In this document: one piece after another, positions 20,442 to 29,458 of the stretch
Layout: each line of letters starts with the position of its first letter
Numbering within the stretch: position 1 is the first letter of the stretch
Assembly: GCA_947476065.1 (NCBI GenBank)
Contig: CANJPG010000028.1
Location: 1 to 38,803, forward strand
Reading direction: 5' to 3'
From: Fidelibacterota bacterium
Lineage (GTDB): Bacteria; Pseudomonadota; Alphaproteobacteria; Rhodospirillales; Rhodospirillaceae
Length of the DNA stretch: 38,803 nucleotides
Made by a program: the position numbers and the translations under genes
The notes under the pieces: generated by a model
What the model was told of the DNA's origin: nothing
Seen by the model: the letters and a program-made list of their open reading frames with translations, nothing else
Database searches by the model: none

Positions 20442-23069
20442 TTAGCGCTCGAGTAGCGCGCGAACCTTATTGCCAAGGGCGGCCATCTCGAAGGGTTTGG
20501 TGATGACTTCCATGCCTGCCTCGAGGTGACCGTTGCCGATGGCGGCGTTTTCGGCGTAGCCGGTGATGAACAGCACTTTAAGATCGGGTCGCGTGACTCT
20601 GGCCGCATCGGCCACTTGGCGCCCGTTCATGCCGCCGGGAAGGCCGACGTCGGTGATCAACAAATCGATCCGCACATCGGATTGCAATATCTTCAGCCCA
20701 CGCGGCCCATCCTCGGCCTTGAGAATTGCATAGCCGTTCTCGCCGAGGACTTCCGCCACCAGCATGCGGATGGTGGGCTCGTCATCGATAACGAGCACGG
20801 CTTCGCCGTCACCCTGGTCGAGGCTGGTGTTCAGTTGGGGAACACCGGCATCAACCGCGCCCGCGAAACGCGGCAGGTAGAGGCACATGGTCGTGCCTTT
20901 GCCGATTTCTGAATAAATGCGGATCTGCCCGCCCGACTGACGCGCGAAACCGTAAACCATCGACAGGCCCAAGCCGGTGCCTACACCCAGCGGCTTAGTG
21001 GTGAAGAAAGGATCGAAGGCCCGCGCGATGACTTCGGGCGTCATGCCGGTGCCGGTATCGGTGACGCATAGCGACACATACTGGCCGGGGCTGAGGTCGC
21101 GCTCCCTCGCCGCGCGGTCGTCGAGCCACTTGTTGGCGGTTTCGATGGTCAGGCGCCCACCGCCCGGCGCCATGGCATCACGGGCGTTGATGCACAGATT
21201 GAGCAGCGAGTTCTCGAGCTGAGACGGATCGACCCGCGTCGCCCATAGCCCGCCGGCGTGAACCACCTCGACCTCGATGGTGGGTCCGACGCTGCGCCGG
21301 ACCAGATCTTCCATGCTGCTGATGAGGCGGTTGACGTCGATGGGGCGCGGATCGAGGGTCTGGCGGCGCGAGAAGGCCAACAACCGCTGGGTCAAAGCCG
21401 CCGCCCGGCGGGCCGCATCGCGCGCCCCGCCGATGAAGCGCTCGACGCCGGACAGACGGTACTCGGCCAGGCGTTTTTCCAATACTTCGAGGCTGCCGCT
21501 GATCGCGCCCAGCAGATTGTTGAAGTCGTGGGCGATGCCGCCGGTCAGCTGGCCGACGGCCTCCATTTTTTGCGCCTGGCGCAACGAGGCTTCGGCCTGC
21601 ATCAACTCCTGTGTGCGCGCCTCGACCTTGGCCCCGAGTGTTTCGTTGGCTTCGCGCAGCCGCGCCTCGCTCTCGCGCAAGGCCGCCTCCCCGCGCGCAC
21701 GTTCAGCGGTCGTGCGGGCGCGCTCGGTCACTTCGCGGATGAAAGCGAGGTCTTCCGCCGACCAGTCGCGCACCGTGGCGTTGTTGACATACAGCACCGC
21801 GACCAGTTGTCCCTGCTCGACCACAGGCACGTTGACAAAGGCGCGGGCACTGCGGGCTTCCAGCGCGGCGGCAGCCGGCGCGGTTCGTGCATCCTCGCGC
21901 ACGTCATCTATGACGATGAACTCGTCGTTCTTCAGACTATCGATGAAAGAGCCGTAATCGCGAAGATGTGTAATACCAGCGAGGCTGTCGACGCCGGGCG
22001 CGATCCAGTCGCGGTCGACGTGCAACGTCTCGGCCAGGGGATCAATGGTGCCGTAGCCGACGCGGCTGACGCCCAGCACCTCACCTAGCACTTCAGCGGC
22101 AGCGTAGCCGATGGCGGTGCGGTCGGTGGCGCTGCGCAGAGTATCGGTCAGCCGCACCAGTGCCTCGCGGCGTATCTCGGCCTGCACACGTTCGGTGGCG
22201 TCGACGCCTTCGGTGAAAATACCCGTGACCGCGCCGGTGCTGTCGGTCAGCGGCTGATAGACGAAATCCAGATAGCGCTCCCGCTCGGGGCCGTCAGGCT
22301 CGGTGTGCAGATGGACCTTGCGGCCGTAGGCCGCGAAGGCCTTGCCGCTTTGAAACACGCTGTCGAGCAAGGCGACAAAGCCCTGGCCGACCACTTCCGG
22401 CAGGGCTTCGGCGATGGTGCGCCCGACCAAGTCACGATGGCCGACGAGTTTGTATTACCCGGGATTGGCGTATTCTATGCGGTGCTCGGGTCCGTCGAGC
22501 ATCACCATGAAGGTCGGTGCCTGATGAAACATCTGCTCGAAGCGCTGGCGTTCAGCGGACAGACGGCGATCGGCGTAAACGCGTTCGGTCGTCTCCTGCA
22601 CGATGGCAATGACGCCGGCCGGTTTGCCGTCCTCGCCGATGACCGGCGAGTTGTTGAGATCCATCCAGGCCTGTTCGAACTTTCCGCGGCGATTGAGCAT
22701 CAACTCCTGGTCGTTGTATGTGAGGGTCCCTCCGGCTAGGCCGACCTTCATGACATTGTCGTTCCAGTCGGCCACTTCCGGCCACCCCTCGCGCACCTTG
22801 CTGCCAAGAATCTGGGGATGACGGTTGCCGGCGAAGTGCGAGTAGCCGTCATTGTAAAGCATGATGCCGTCCTCGCCCCACAACAGGACGACCGGCACCG
22901 GCGAGTTCAACATCAACCCGACGGTGGTCTTGAGGCTGCCGGGCCAGGACCCCAGTGGACCGAGCGATTTGCCCCAGTCGTGGGCCGCGATCAGACGCGC
23001 CATCTCACCGCCGCCGGCTAGAAACGGCGCGTCAGCGGGTGGGATATAGCGAGGCTTGGAATCGGTCAT
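20442..23069 (-). pseudogene. Hybrid PAS-PAS-GAF histidine kinase interrupted by one in-frame stop
   Basis: Two open stretches in the same frame, 22455-23069 (204 residues) and 20442-22454, read as one hybrid sensor kinase of about 874 residues with a TAA at 22455-22457. In order: PAS (about 40-165, with LWGEDGIMLYNDGY), a second PAS cut after EYANPG, a GAF domain (about 305-450), a HisKA domain with [15 protein letters not shown], a HATPase domain with [19 protein letters not shown] and GTGLGLSMVYGF, and a C-terminal receiver with LLITDVGLPGG holding the phosphate-accepting Asp. The stop falls where relatives have Tyr in NPxYLRL, so one base change from TAC or TAT explains it. The downstream part has only a weak TTG start at 22430. 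The rest is undamaged, so loss is recent or the base is an error. Confidence 0.85.
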
Positions 23070-23186
23070 AGGCGGGTCGGAGCGTTATCGCGGTGGGCCG
23101 CAGTTTGACGCGGCGACGCTATGAAAATAACCCCCATACTCCCCCGGCCGGCGTGTAGAACGCGACAACCTCGCCCAAGTTCCCGG

Positions 23187-23474
23187 CTACTTCGCACTTT
23201 TTTCAACCGTCAGGCCGGCCTTGGCGGCGGCGGTGACGACAGCGCTCAGTGTTTGGTCGGTCACATTGGCGGTGACGCTCAGACGCAGGCTGGGTTTCGG
23301 ATCCCGGGTGGCCAACTCCTGGAAGTTGGCGTCGATGCGATGCTGGTAGCGGATGAAGTGACCGTCGAGAAGCACGCTGCCGTCCGCATGAACCTCGAGC
23401 GGCAGGACCGGCCCATCGGCGGCCATGGCGGCGCCGGCCAGCAGAATAAGGGCTGTGGCCAGCGCGCGGATCAC
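23187..23474 (-). CDS. Secreted ExbD/TolR-like periplasmic domain protein
   Basis: From the GTG at 23474, which overlaps the upstream phosphodiesterase stop as GTGA, a 95-residue protein reads. It has a signal peptide (ALATALILLAGAAMAADG, cleavage near AMA|AD) followed by PLEVHADGSVLLDGHFI and, at the end, LSAVVTAAAKAGLTVEK. This resembles the periplasmic domain of ExbD/TolR, but there is no membrane anchor with the proton-carrying Asp. The family match is by pattern only. A longer reading to 23567 lies inside the neighbouring gene. Confidence 0.6.
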   Translation of the reverse strand: MIRALATALILLAGAAMAADGPVLPLEVHADGSVLLDGHFIRYQHRIDANFQELATRDPKPSLRLSVTANVTDQTLSAVVTAAAKAGLTVEKSAK

Positions 23475-24280
23475 GGCTTGGCTTCGCGCAGAATGCCGCC
23501 GACACGCACCGGCTCGGCCCGTAGCGCAAGACCAGTGTGGTCGTCGGTCTCGACATAGACCCCGCACAATGTGCCCTCGCCTTCGGCGGGCTCCAGGCGT
23601 TCGGTGGGCATCTTAGTGACGAAGCGCTGCGTCGCCGTGTGCTTTTTCATCCCGATGACTGAGTCGAAGGGCCCACACATGCCGGCGTCTGTCTGGAAGG
23701 CCGTGCCGCCCGGCATGATGCGCGTGTCGGCGGTGGGAATATGGGAATGGCTGCCGACCACCATGGAGGCGCGGCCGTCGGCGATGTAGCCGAGGGCCCC
23801 CTTCTCGCTGGTGGCCTCGCCGTGCACGTCGATGATGATGGCGTCGGCGGCATCGCGCAAAGGGTGTTGCGTCAGCGTTTCATCGAGCGCCCGGAAAGGA
23901 TCGTCCAGCGGGTCCATGAACAGCCGGCACATCACCTGAACCACAATCACGCGGCGTCCCTTGGCGGTGGTGTAGAGCCCCATGCCCCGCCCGGGGGCCT
24001 CGATGGGATAATTGATGGGCCTCAGGAGACGGGGCTCGGCGGATATATAAGTGATGATCTCGCGCTGATCCCAGGCATGGTTACCGAGGGTGATGACATC
24101 GACCCCGGCGTCATAAAAACTCTGGCAGATGGCCGCCGTGATCCCAAAGCCGTGGGCGGCGTTTTCGCCGCAGGCGACAACAAAGTCCAGGTTGAGGTCG
24201 CGGCGCAGCTGCGGCACGTGGGTTACAATCGCATCGCGGCCGGGACGGCCCATGATGTCGCCGCAGTACAGAAGACGCAT
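23471..24280 (-). CDS. ymdB: YmdB/TIGR00282-family metallophosphoesterase
   Basis: A 269-residue calcineurin-like phosphoesterase of the YmdB type, 2',3'-cyclic nucleotide phosphodiesterases reported in Bacillus and other bacteria. Metal-ligand motifs are GDIMG (Asp8), ACGENAAHGFG (Glu39, Asn40), TLGNHAWDQ (Asn67, His68), DVHGEATSEK and GSHSHIPTADT; the conserved GTAFQTDAGMCGP segment follows. Start ATG 24280 lies 11 nt after the fau stop, and its stop overlaps the ExbD-like gene, so these three likely share a message. Confidence 0.93.
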   Translation of the reverse strand: MRLLYCGDIMGRPGRDAIVTHVPQLRRDLNLDFVVACGENAAHGFGITAAICQSFYDAGVDVITLGNHAWDQREIITYISAEPRLLRPINYPIEAPGRGMGLYTTAKGRRVIVVQVMCRLFMDPLDDPFRALDETLTQHPLRDAADAIIIDVHGEATSEKGALGYIADGRASMVVGSHSHIPTADTRIMPGGTAFQTDAGMCGPFDSVIGMKKHTATQRFVTKMPTERLEPAEGEGTLCGVYVETDDHTGLALRAEPVRVGGILREAKP

Positions 24281-24291
24281 TAACCAACCGC

Positions 24292-24906
24292 CTAGTCTTT
24301 AAGGGCGCGAAACGCCTCATTGACGACCAGTGTACGCCGGTCGGTGATCACCGCATCCATTCTTTGGTCGTGGCGGTCTGTGGGCACGGCCGCAACCTCC
24401 TGCTCGTCATAGGCGATGCCGACCACCAGGATCTGGCGGTCTTTGCGCAGGGCGGCGACGGTGCGGTCGTAATATCCCGCGCCGTAGCCGAGCCGGTGCC
24501 CGGTGGCGTCGAAGGCGATCAGCGGCAGCAGCAGAATATTGGGCGCGACCACTGTAGCGCGAGGTGTCGGATGTGCCGTGCCGAAGGGTCCGGGCTCCAG
24601 CTGATCGCCAGGGCACCAGCTTCTAAAGAGCAGCACTTGTCCTTGGCCGGCGACCACCGGTAAAGCGACGCCGGCGCCGGCAGCCTTGAGGACCGCAAGC
24701 GCGGGACGGCAGTCGATTTCATCACCCAGAGGCCAATAGCCGGCTATTGTATTTCCTGCAGTAGGGATTTCCGTCGCTACGCGCGCGGCCAAATCTGCCG
24801 CGGCCTGGTCCTTGCGGGCGGCGTGGACGCCGCGGCGGCGCGCCATAAGGTCGCGGCGCTGGGCGGCTTTCAATTCGGTCGAGGAAACAGCCGTCGGACC
24901 AGTCAT
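24292..24906 (-). CDS. fau: 5-formyltetrahydrofolate cyclo-ligase
   Basis: This enzyme converts 5-formyl-THF to 5,10-methenyl-THF using ATP. The N-terminal basic segment RRDLMARRRGVHAA, AGYWPLGDEIDCRP, and the C-terminal ATP/substrate motif HRLGYGAGYYDRTVAAL are typical. From the ATG at 24906 it is 204 residues, normal for the family. Its position directly after the 6S RNA candidate and zapA copies the conserved zapA-ssrS-fau order of proteobacteria. ymdB follows 11 nt later. Confidence 0.95.
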   Translation of the reverse strand: MTGPTAVSSTELKAAQRRDLMARRRGVHAARKDQAAADLAARVATEIPTAGNTIAGYWPLGDEIDCRPALAVLKAAGAGVALPVVAGQGQVLLFRSWCPGDQLEPGPFGTAHPTPRATVVAPNILLLPLIAFDATGHRLGYGAGYYDRTVAALRKDRQILVVGIAYDEQEVAAVPTDRHDQRMDAVITDRRTLVVNEAFRALKD

Positions 24907-24929
24907 CACACAGGCCAGCAAGATAAAGT

Positions 24930-25080
24930 GGAGCCGCCGAAACCGTCGGCTTAGTGTGAATCCGCCATGGGACCACAGGTATAAGTGGGCGCCATATCAC
25001 TGGAAGTCTTGCGAAAACCAGCGAGGGACAGCTCCCGATAGTCGATTATCGCCCCTGGGGAGTTCGAAAGCCTAACCTGT
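24930..25080 (-). ncRNA. ssrS: 6S RNA candidate
   Basis: The gap between zapA and fau is the conserved site of 6S RNA, the RNA that binds sigma-70 RNA polymerase. On the minus strand the segment can form a closing stem GGCTT/AAGCC (25068-25072 with 24948-24952), an inner CTCCC/GGGAG stem capped by CGATA-ATCGAC-TATCG, and 3' hairpins with GGCGCC...GGCG. No reading frame of note is present. Ends are approximate; the call rests on position and folding by eye. Confidence 0.65.
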
Positions 25081-25100
25081 CCAGCAGCTCCGGGATCAAC

Positions 25101-25448
25101 TTAGGTGTCCGCGAGGCTCGCCGCAATACGTTCAATTCGGGCAGCGAGGCCGTCGATGACCTGGGCGGCCTCTTTTTCGGCCTCTTCCCGGGCGGTGCGC
25201 TGCTCGGCGGCGGCAGCGCCAGTTGCGTTGAGGCTGTCCATTTCCGCCGACATATCCGCCAGTTCGTCGGCCACCATCAGCGAAACCATGACCAGCAGCA
25301 GGGCATCGCTGACGGAACCGGCCGTCGAGGCGACCTGCTCGGCGCGCTGATCGAGATAACGGCCGAGGCGGGCCAAGTGGGCCTCCTGGCCGTCGTCGCA
25401 GGCGATCTGGTACTGGCGCCCGCGGATGTTGATGGAGACCTGGCCCAA
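25101..25448 (-). CDS. zapA: Cell division protein ZapA
   Basis: ZapA bundles FtsZ filaments. The 115-residue protein begins GQVSINIRGRQYQIACDDGQ with the ZapA beta-hairpin pattern, then EAHLARLGRYLDQRAEQV, a DALLLVMVSLMVADELAD helix and a C-terminal coiled coil. The start is TTG at 25448, preceded by AGGGGAGCGGG that overlaps the end of the DUF4164 gene. Length is normal. The 6S RNA candidate follows. Confidence 0.93.
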   Translation of the reverse strand: MGQVSINIRGRQYQIACDDGQEAHLARLGRYLDQRAEQVASTAGSVSDALLLVMVSLMVADELADMSAEMDSLNATGAAAAEQRTAREEAEKEAAQVIDGLAARIERIAASLADT

Positions 25449-25458
25449 ACCCGCTCCC

Positions 25459-25713
25459 CTAATCCTGCAGCGAAGCCGAAAGCCGGCCGATGGCGGCGTC
25501 GAGCTTGGTAGCGATCTTGCCTGCGCTGTCTTTTAAAGCGCCGTGGGCGCGTGTCAGCGCTTCGAGTTTCTGGGCGAGCGTGGCGTCGTGTGCCGAAGAC
25601 TCTTTCGCCACCGGAACCTGGGCCGCCGCGGACTCAAGCTTGGTCAAAGCCTGATCCAGCCGCTGAAGTGCTGTCTGAACATGCACCAGCTTATAGTTCG
25701 CAATATCTTTCAA
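25459..25713 (-). CDS. DUF4164-type coiled-coil protein
   Basis: VQTALQRLDQALTKLESAAA and TLAQKLEALTRAHGALKDSA show regular heptads; such short coiled-coil proteins (DUF4164) commonly precede zapA in alphaproteobacteria, and their role is unknown, perhaps in division. The open frame reaches 25827, but a good promoter at 25747-25775 puts the transcript start near 25740, so I chose the in-frame TTG at 25713 (84 residues). A GTG at 25686 is the other option; neither ribosome binding site is strong. It ends 10 nt before zapA. Confidence 0.75.
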   Translation of the reverse strand: MKDIANYKLVHVQTALQRLDQALTKLESAAAQVPVAKESSAHDATLAQKLEALTRAHGALKDSAGKIATKLDAAIGRLSASLQD

Positions 25714-25746
25714 CGAAGTACCGCCCCAACCTCGAATTCTGCTTGA

Positions 25747-25775
25747 AGCATAGAAAGGAGTCCCGGCGGCGTCAA
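25747..25775 (-). promoter_or_regulatory. Sigma-70 promoter for DUF4164-zapA
   Basis: On the minus strand TTGACG (25770-25775) and TATGCT (25747-25752) are separated by 17 nt, matching sigma-70 consensus at 5 of 6 and 4 of 6 bases. Transcription would start near 25740 and run into the DUF4164 gene, zapA and possibly the 6S RNA. Confidence 0.6.
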
Positions 25776-25846
25776 CAAGACTCAAAAGCCGGTCGCGGCC
25801 GCTCGGCTTCTGCTGGGGTCTATTCAAGCTGCGAGGAGGTCTTTAT

Positions 25847-25987
25847 ATGTCGCGGCCGAAGCCTCAGATTCTGGGGCGCAACTTATCGGGGACGAGTGCC
25901 GTTTGGCGTGACACGCCGCCAGCGACTTTCAAACCCCTCTCGCATCGACACCTCAAGACACCAGACAAAGGGACGCCGCGCTCATGA
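25847..25987 (+). CDS. Possible 46-residue leader or small protein overlapping aldolase start
   Basis: An ATG at 25847 sits seven bases after AGGAGG, the best ribosome binding site in this part of the window. The frame stays open for 46 codons and stops with TGA inside the ATG of the aldolase gene (ATGA overlap), the classic layout of a translation-coupled pair. The product is basic and Pro/Arg/Thr-rich with no recognised domain, signal or membrane segment. It could be a leader that governs aldolase translation, a real small protein, or chance. Confidence 0.45.
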   Translation: MSRPKPQILGRNLSGTSAVWRDTPPATFKPLSHRHLKTPDKGTPRS

Positions 25988-26916
25988 AAATTACACCCCG
26001 GGTGAAGAAGATCCTGTCGGCTTATGAAAGCGACAACCCTGGCACCAAGGCGAACCTCGCGCGCATCCTCATGAACGGTCGGCTGGGCGGCACCGGCAAG
26101 CTGGTGATCCTGCCGGTCGACCAGGGCTTCGAACACGGGCCCGCCCGCAGCTTCGCCCCCAATCCTCCGGGCTATCAACCCCATTACCACTGGCAGCTGG
26201 CCATCGATGCCGGTCTTTCGGCCTTCGCGGCCCCCCTGGGCATGATCGAAGACGGCGCGGCCACTTTCGCCGGCGCCGTGCCGACGATCCTGAAGGTCAA
26301 CAGCGCCAACTCGCTGAATGGCGAGAAAGAGGGCCCGGTGCAGGCGATCACCGCCGGCGTTCAGGATGCGCTGCGTCTCGGTTGCTCGGCCATCGGCTAC
26401 ACCATCTATCCGGGCTCAGCCAACGCCTACGACATGATGAACGACCTGCGCGAGCTGACCGCCGAAGCCAAGGACGCCGGTTTAGCAGTGGTGGTCTGGT
26501 CCTATCCGCGCGGTCAGTATGTGACCAAGGACGGCGAGACCGGCTTTGACGTCATCGCTTACGCCGCCCACATGGCGGCCCTCATGGGCGCCCACATCAT
26601 TAAAGTGAAGCTGCCGACCGACTACTTGGAAGCCGGCGAATCCAAGAAGGTCTACGAGGCCCACAACATCCCGCGCGGCACCCTGGCCCAGCGCGTCAGC
26701 CACATCGTGCAGAGCTGCTTCGGTGGCCGGCGTATCGTGGTGTTCTCGGGCGGCGCCAAGAAGGGTGAAGAGGCCCTGTACGACGAGGCCAAGGCCATCC
26801 GCGACGGCGGCGGCAACGGTTCCATCGTCGGCCGCAATGCTTTCCAGCGCCCCCTGCCCGAGGCCATGAACCTGCTCGGCAAGCTGATCGACATCTACAA
26901 AGGCAAGGAAGAGTAG
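25984..26916 (+). CDS. fba: Class I fructose-bisphosphate aldolase, DhnA type
   Basis: DhnA/FbaB-type class I aldolases cleave fructose-1,6-bisphosphate by a Schiff-base mechanism. The 310-residue protein shows LVILPVDQGFEHGPARSF (N-terminal DhnA signature), GCSAIGYTIYPGS, the segment AHIIKVKLPTDY with the likely Schiff-base Lys207, and the phosphate-binding end with VFSGGAKKG and GGNGSIVGRNAFQRP. Length is typical. The ATG overlaps a short upstream ORF; its own weak site is AGGGAC. thiE follows 4 nt later. Confidence 0.93.
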   Translation: MKITPRVKKILSAYESDNPGTKANLARILMNGRLGGTGKLVILPVDQGFEHGPARSFAPNPPGYQPHYHWQLAIDAGLSAFAAPLGMIEDGAATFAGAVPTILKVNSANSLNGEKEGPVQAITAGVQDALRLGCSAIGYTIYPGSANAYDMMNDLRELTAEAKDAGLAVVVWSYPRGQYVTKDGETGFDVIAYAAHMAALMGAHIIKVKLPTDYLEAGESKKVYEAHNIPRGTLAQRVSHIVQSCFGGRRIVVFSGGAKKGEEALYDEAKAIRDGGGNGSIVGRNAFQRPLPEAMNLLGKLIDIYKGKEE

Positions 26917-26920
26917 CGGG

Positions 26921-27562
26921 GTGGCTTCGGCAGAAGGCTGCCGCCTTTATATCATCACGCCGTCCGATATCCCGGACGTCGATGTGTTTGCCGCGACTTT
27001 GGATGAGACATTGGCGGCGGGAGACGTGGCCTGCCTGCAACTCCGCCTCAAAGGCGCTAGCGATGAGCAGATTTCCACATACGTGAAAAAACTCATGCCA
27101 GTGTGCCACGCGCACGACGTGGCGTTTATCCTTAACGACCGTCCCGATCTCGCTGCACAGCTCGGCTGCGACGGCGTGCACATCGGCCCCGACGACATGC
27201 CCTATGACGAAGCGCGCGACATAATGGGGACCGATGCGACCGTAGGCGTCACCTGCAAGGATTCCCGCCACCTGGCGATGGATGTGGCCGAAGCCGGCGC
27301 CGACTACGTCGCCTTCGGCGCCTTCTTTCCGTCCGCCACCAAGGACGACACCACGCCCGTCGAACTTGAGGTCATCGAAATCTGGAGCGAAACGACCAAC
27401 GTGCCTTGCGTGGCCATCGGCGGCATCACGGTTGCAAACTGCGAAGCGCTCGTGCGCGCCGGCGCCGACTTCATCGCCGTCTGCAATGGCATTTGGAACT
27501 ACGCCCAAGGACCGGCGGCCGCCGTTCGGGATTTCAATGATATTTTCGCGCGGCTGCGGTAA
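26921..27562 (+). CDS. thiE: Thiamine phosphate synthase family protein
   Basis: ThiE joins HMP-pyrophosphate and thiazole phosphate to make thiamine phosphate. The TIM-barrel protein has CLQLRLKGA (about 38-46), FILNDRPDLAAQLGCDGVHI, GVTCKDSRHLAMDVAEAGAD, FGAFFPSATK and CVAIGGITVANC, the ordered ThiE motifs. The start is GTG at 26921, only 4 nt after the aldolase stop, so the two are cotranscribed, an unexpected but common alphaproteobacterial pairing. 213 residues is normal. Confidence 0.9.
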   Translation: MASAEGCRLYIITPSDIPDVDVFAATLDETLAAGDVACLQLRLKGASDEQISTYVKKLMPVCHAHDVAFILNDRPDLAAQLGCDGVHIGPDDMPYDEARDIMGTDATVGVTCKDSRHLAMDVAEAGADYVAFGAFFPSATKDDTTPVELEVIEIWSETTNVPCVAIGGITVANCEALVRAGADFIAVCNGIWNYAQGPAAAVRDFNDIFARLR

Positions 27563-27599
27563 TACTGACCTCGCTTTTCGCAAGGGAACTGCATCGCGT

Positions 27600-29453
27600 T
27601 TGCTTGAGGTGTCGGTTCGGCGCCTGACCCACCCAATAGTTATCGCTTTTGCGCTGCTGGTCGTCGTCGGCATCGCGCTGAGTTCGCTTGTGCGTACGCA
27701 AGAGCACGATCACGCCATCGTTCAGCACACCATGGAGGTCCGCGAGGCCCTGGGGTCGGCGCGGCTGTCACTGTTCGAGGCCGAGACCGGCATGCGCGGC
27801 TACTTGATCACCGGCCGCGAAGACTATCTAGCGCCGTACCTCAAAGCCCGGGACATGCTGCCGCTGCATCTCGGCAATCTTCAAAAGTTAACTGCCGACA
27901 ATCCGGCGCAGCAGGCGGCGGTTGCCAAGCTGAAGCCCATTGTCGACGAGCTTCTGCCTACATTGCAAAGCCGCATCGACACCTTCCGCACCAGCGGCCA
28001 GGCAGCAGCTCTGGCCTCGATCACCGGCATCACCAAAACTTTGGCGGATGAAGCCAACGGCGTGCTCGAGGGCATGTTGGCCGAAGAAGCGCGCCTGCTC
28101 GTCGAGCGCCAAGCCGCCAGCGAGCGCACGTCGAACTATGTGCAGGGTCTAGCCCTCGTTACGCTGATCTTTGCCATCATCTTCGGCGCCCTCAACGCGG
28201 TCGAGAGTTCGCGCCGGCGCAAGGAGATCGAGGCCGGTCACGCCGCGTTGCACTCCTCGCACGAACGCTTGAAAACCGAGGTCAAGGAACGCGAGACCAT
28301 CGAGTTCCAACTGCGCCAGGCCCAGAAGATGGAGGCGGTCGGCCAGCTGACCGGCGGCGTCGCCCACGACTTCAACAACATGCTGGCCGTGGTCATCGGC
28401 GCGCTCGACATCGCACGCAAACGTATTTCCCAGGGCGACGGCAATATTCTCACGCTGATCGAAAGCGCCATCGAAGGCGCCAAGCGCGGCGCGCTCTTAA
28501 CCCAGCGCCTGCTCGCCTTTTCGCGCCAGCAGGCGCTCGAGCCCAAGGTGCTGCACATCAACAAGTTGCTGTCGGGGCTATCGGATATGCTGCGCCGATC
28601 CCTGAGCGAGAACATCCGCATCGAGATCGTGCAGGGTGCGGGCTTGTGGCGCACCTATGCCGATGCCCATCAGCTCGAGAACGCGTTGGTCAACTTGGCC
28701 GTCAACGCCCGCGACGCCATGCCGAATGGCGGCAAGCTGACCATCGAGACCGAGAATGCGGTGCTCGATGAACGCTACGCCGCCGACCACGCCATCGCGC
28801 CCGGCCACTATGTCATGATCAGCATCAGCGACACTGGCACTGGGATGCCGCCCGACGTCGTGGCGCGGGCCTTCGATCCGTTCTTCACCACCAAGGCCGT
28901 CGGGCAAGGCAACGGTCTGGGCCTGAGTATGGTGTTTGGCTTCGTCAAGCAGTCGGGCGGACACATCAAGATCTACTCGGAACTCAACCAGGGAACGGCG
29001 GTGAAAATCTATCTGCCGCGCCATGAAAGCGCCGAGGCCTTCGAGGACGAAACCCGTCCCGTGCCGCGTGATGAACTAGCCACGCACACAACGGCGAAGG
29101 TTCTGGTGGTGGAAGACGACGACACGGTACGCCTGCTGACGGTCGCCAGCGTCGAGGAGCTTGGCTTTATGGTGTTTACAGCCAACGGCGCCGGGGAAGC
29201 CTTGCGTATTCTCGCGGCCAACACCGACATCGCGCTGCTGGTCACCGACGTTGTGATGCCCGAAGTCAGCGGACGGCAGCTGGCCGAGGAAGCCAGGAAC
29301 CGCCTGCCCCACTTGAAAGTGCTCTACACCACGGGTTATACGCGCAACGCCATCGTGCACAACGGCGCGCTTGATCCCGGGGTCCACCTGCTCAGCAAGC
29401 CGTTCACGCTGGAGCAATTGTCGCAAGCGATTCATCGGGTGATGGGGACCTAG
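27600..29453 (+). CDS. CHASE3 hybrid sensor histidine kinase with receiver
   Basis: An intact 617-residue inner-membrane sensor. A first membrane helix (about 12-31) is followed by a periplasmic CHASE3-like domain (about 35-180, with [19 protein letters not shown]), a second helix (about 182-200), a HisKA domain with phosphorylated His256 in [13 protein letters not shown], a HATPase domain with [20 protein letters not shown], and a receiver with Asp550 in [10 protein letters not shown]. Start is uncertain: TTG 27600 or GTG 27609; the frame stays open back into thiE, which is rejected. It resembles the broken kinase at 20442 in its catalytic part. No separate response regulator is nearby. Confidence 0.88.
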   Translation: MLEVSVRRLTHPIVIAFALLVVVGIALSSLVRTQEHDHAIVQHTMEVREALGSARLSLFEAETGMRGYLITGREDYLAPYLKARDMLPLHLGNLQKLTADNPAQQAAVAKLKPIVDELLPTLQSRIDTFRTSGQAAALASITGITKTLADEANGVLEGMLAEEARLLVERQAASERTSNYVQGLALVTLIFAIIFGALNAVESSRRRKEIEAGHAALHSSHERLKTEVKERETIEFQLRQAQKMEAVGQLTGGVAHDFNNMLAVVIGALDIARKRISQGDGNILTLIESAIEGAKRGALLTQRLLAFSRQQALEPKVLHINKLLSGLSDMLRRSLSENIRIEIVQGAGLWRTYADAHQLENALVNLAVNARDAMPNGGKLTIETENAVLDERYAADHAIAPGHYVMISISDTGTGMPPDVVARAFDPFFTTKAVGQGNGLGLSMVFGFVKQSGGHIKIYSELNQGTAVKIYLPRHESAEAFEDETRPVPRDELATHTTAKVLVVEDDDTVRLLTVASVEELGFMVFTANGAGEALRILAANTDIALLVTDVVMPEVSGRQLAEEARNRLPHLKVLYTTGYTRNAIVHNGALDPGVHLLSKPFTLEQLSQAIHRVMGT

Positions 29454-29458
29454 CGACA

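Noticed and set aside
25714-25827. Longer N-terminus of the DUF4164 protein
   Set aside because: A good sigma-70 promoter lies within it, and the TTG at 25827 has no ribosome binding site.
27282-27599. N-terminal extension of the CHASE3 kinase
   Set aside because: This part lies inside thiE in another frame and has shadow-like composition; the first membrane helix comes just after 27600.
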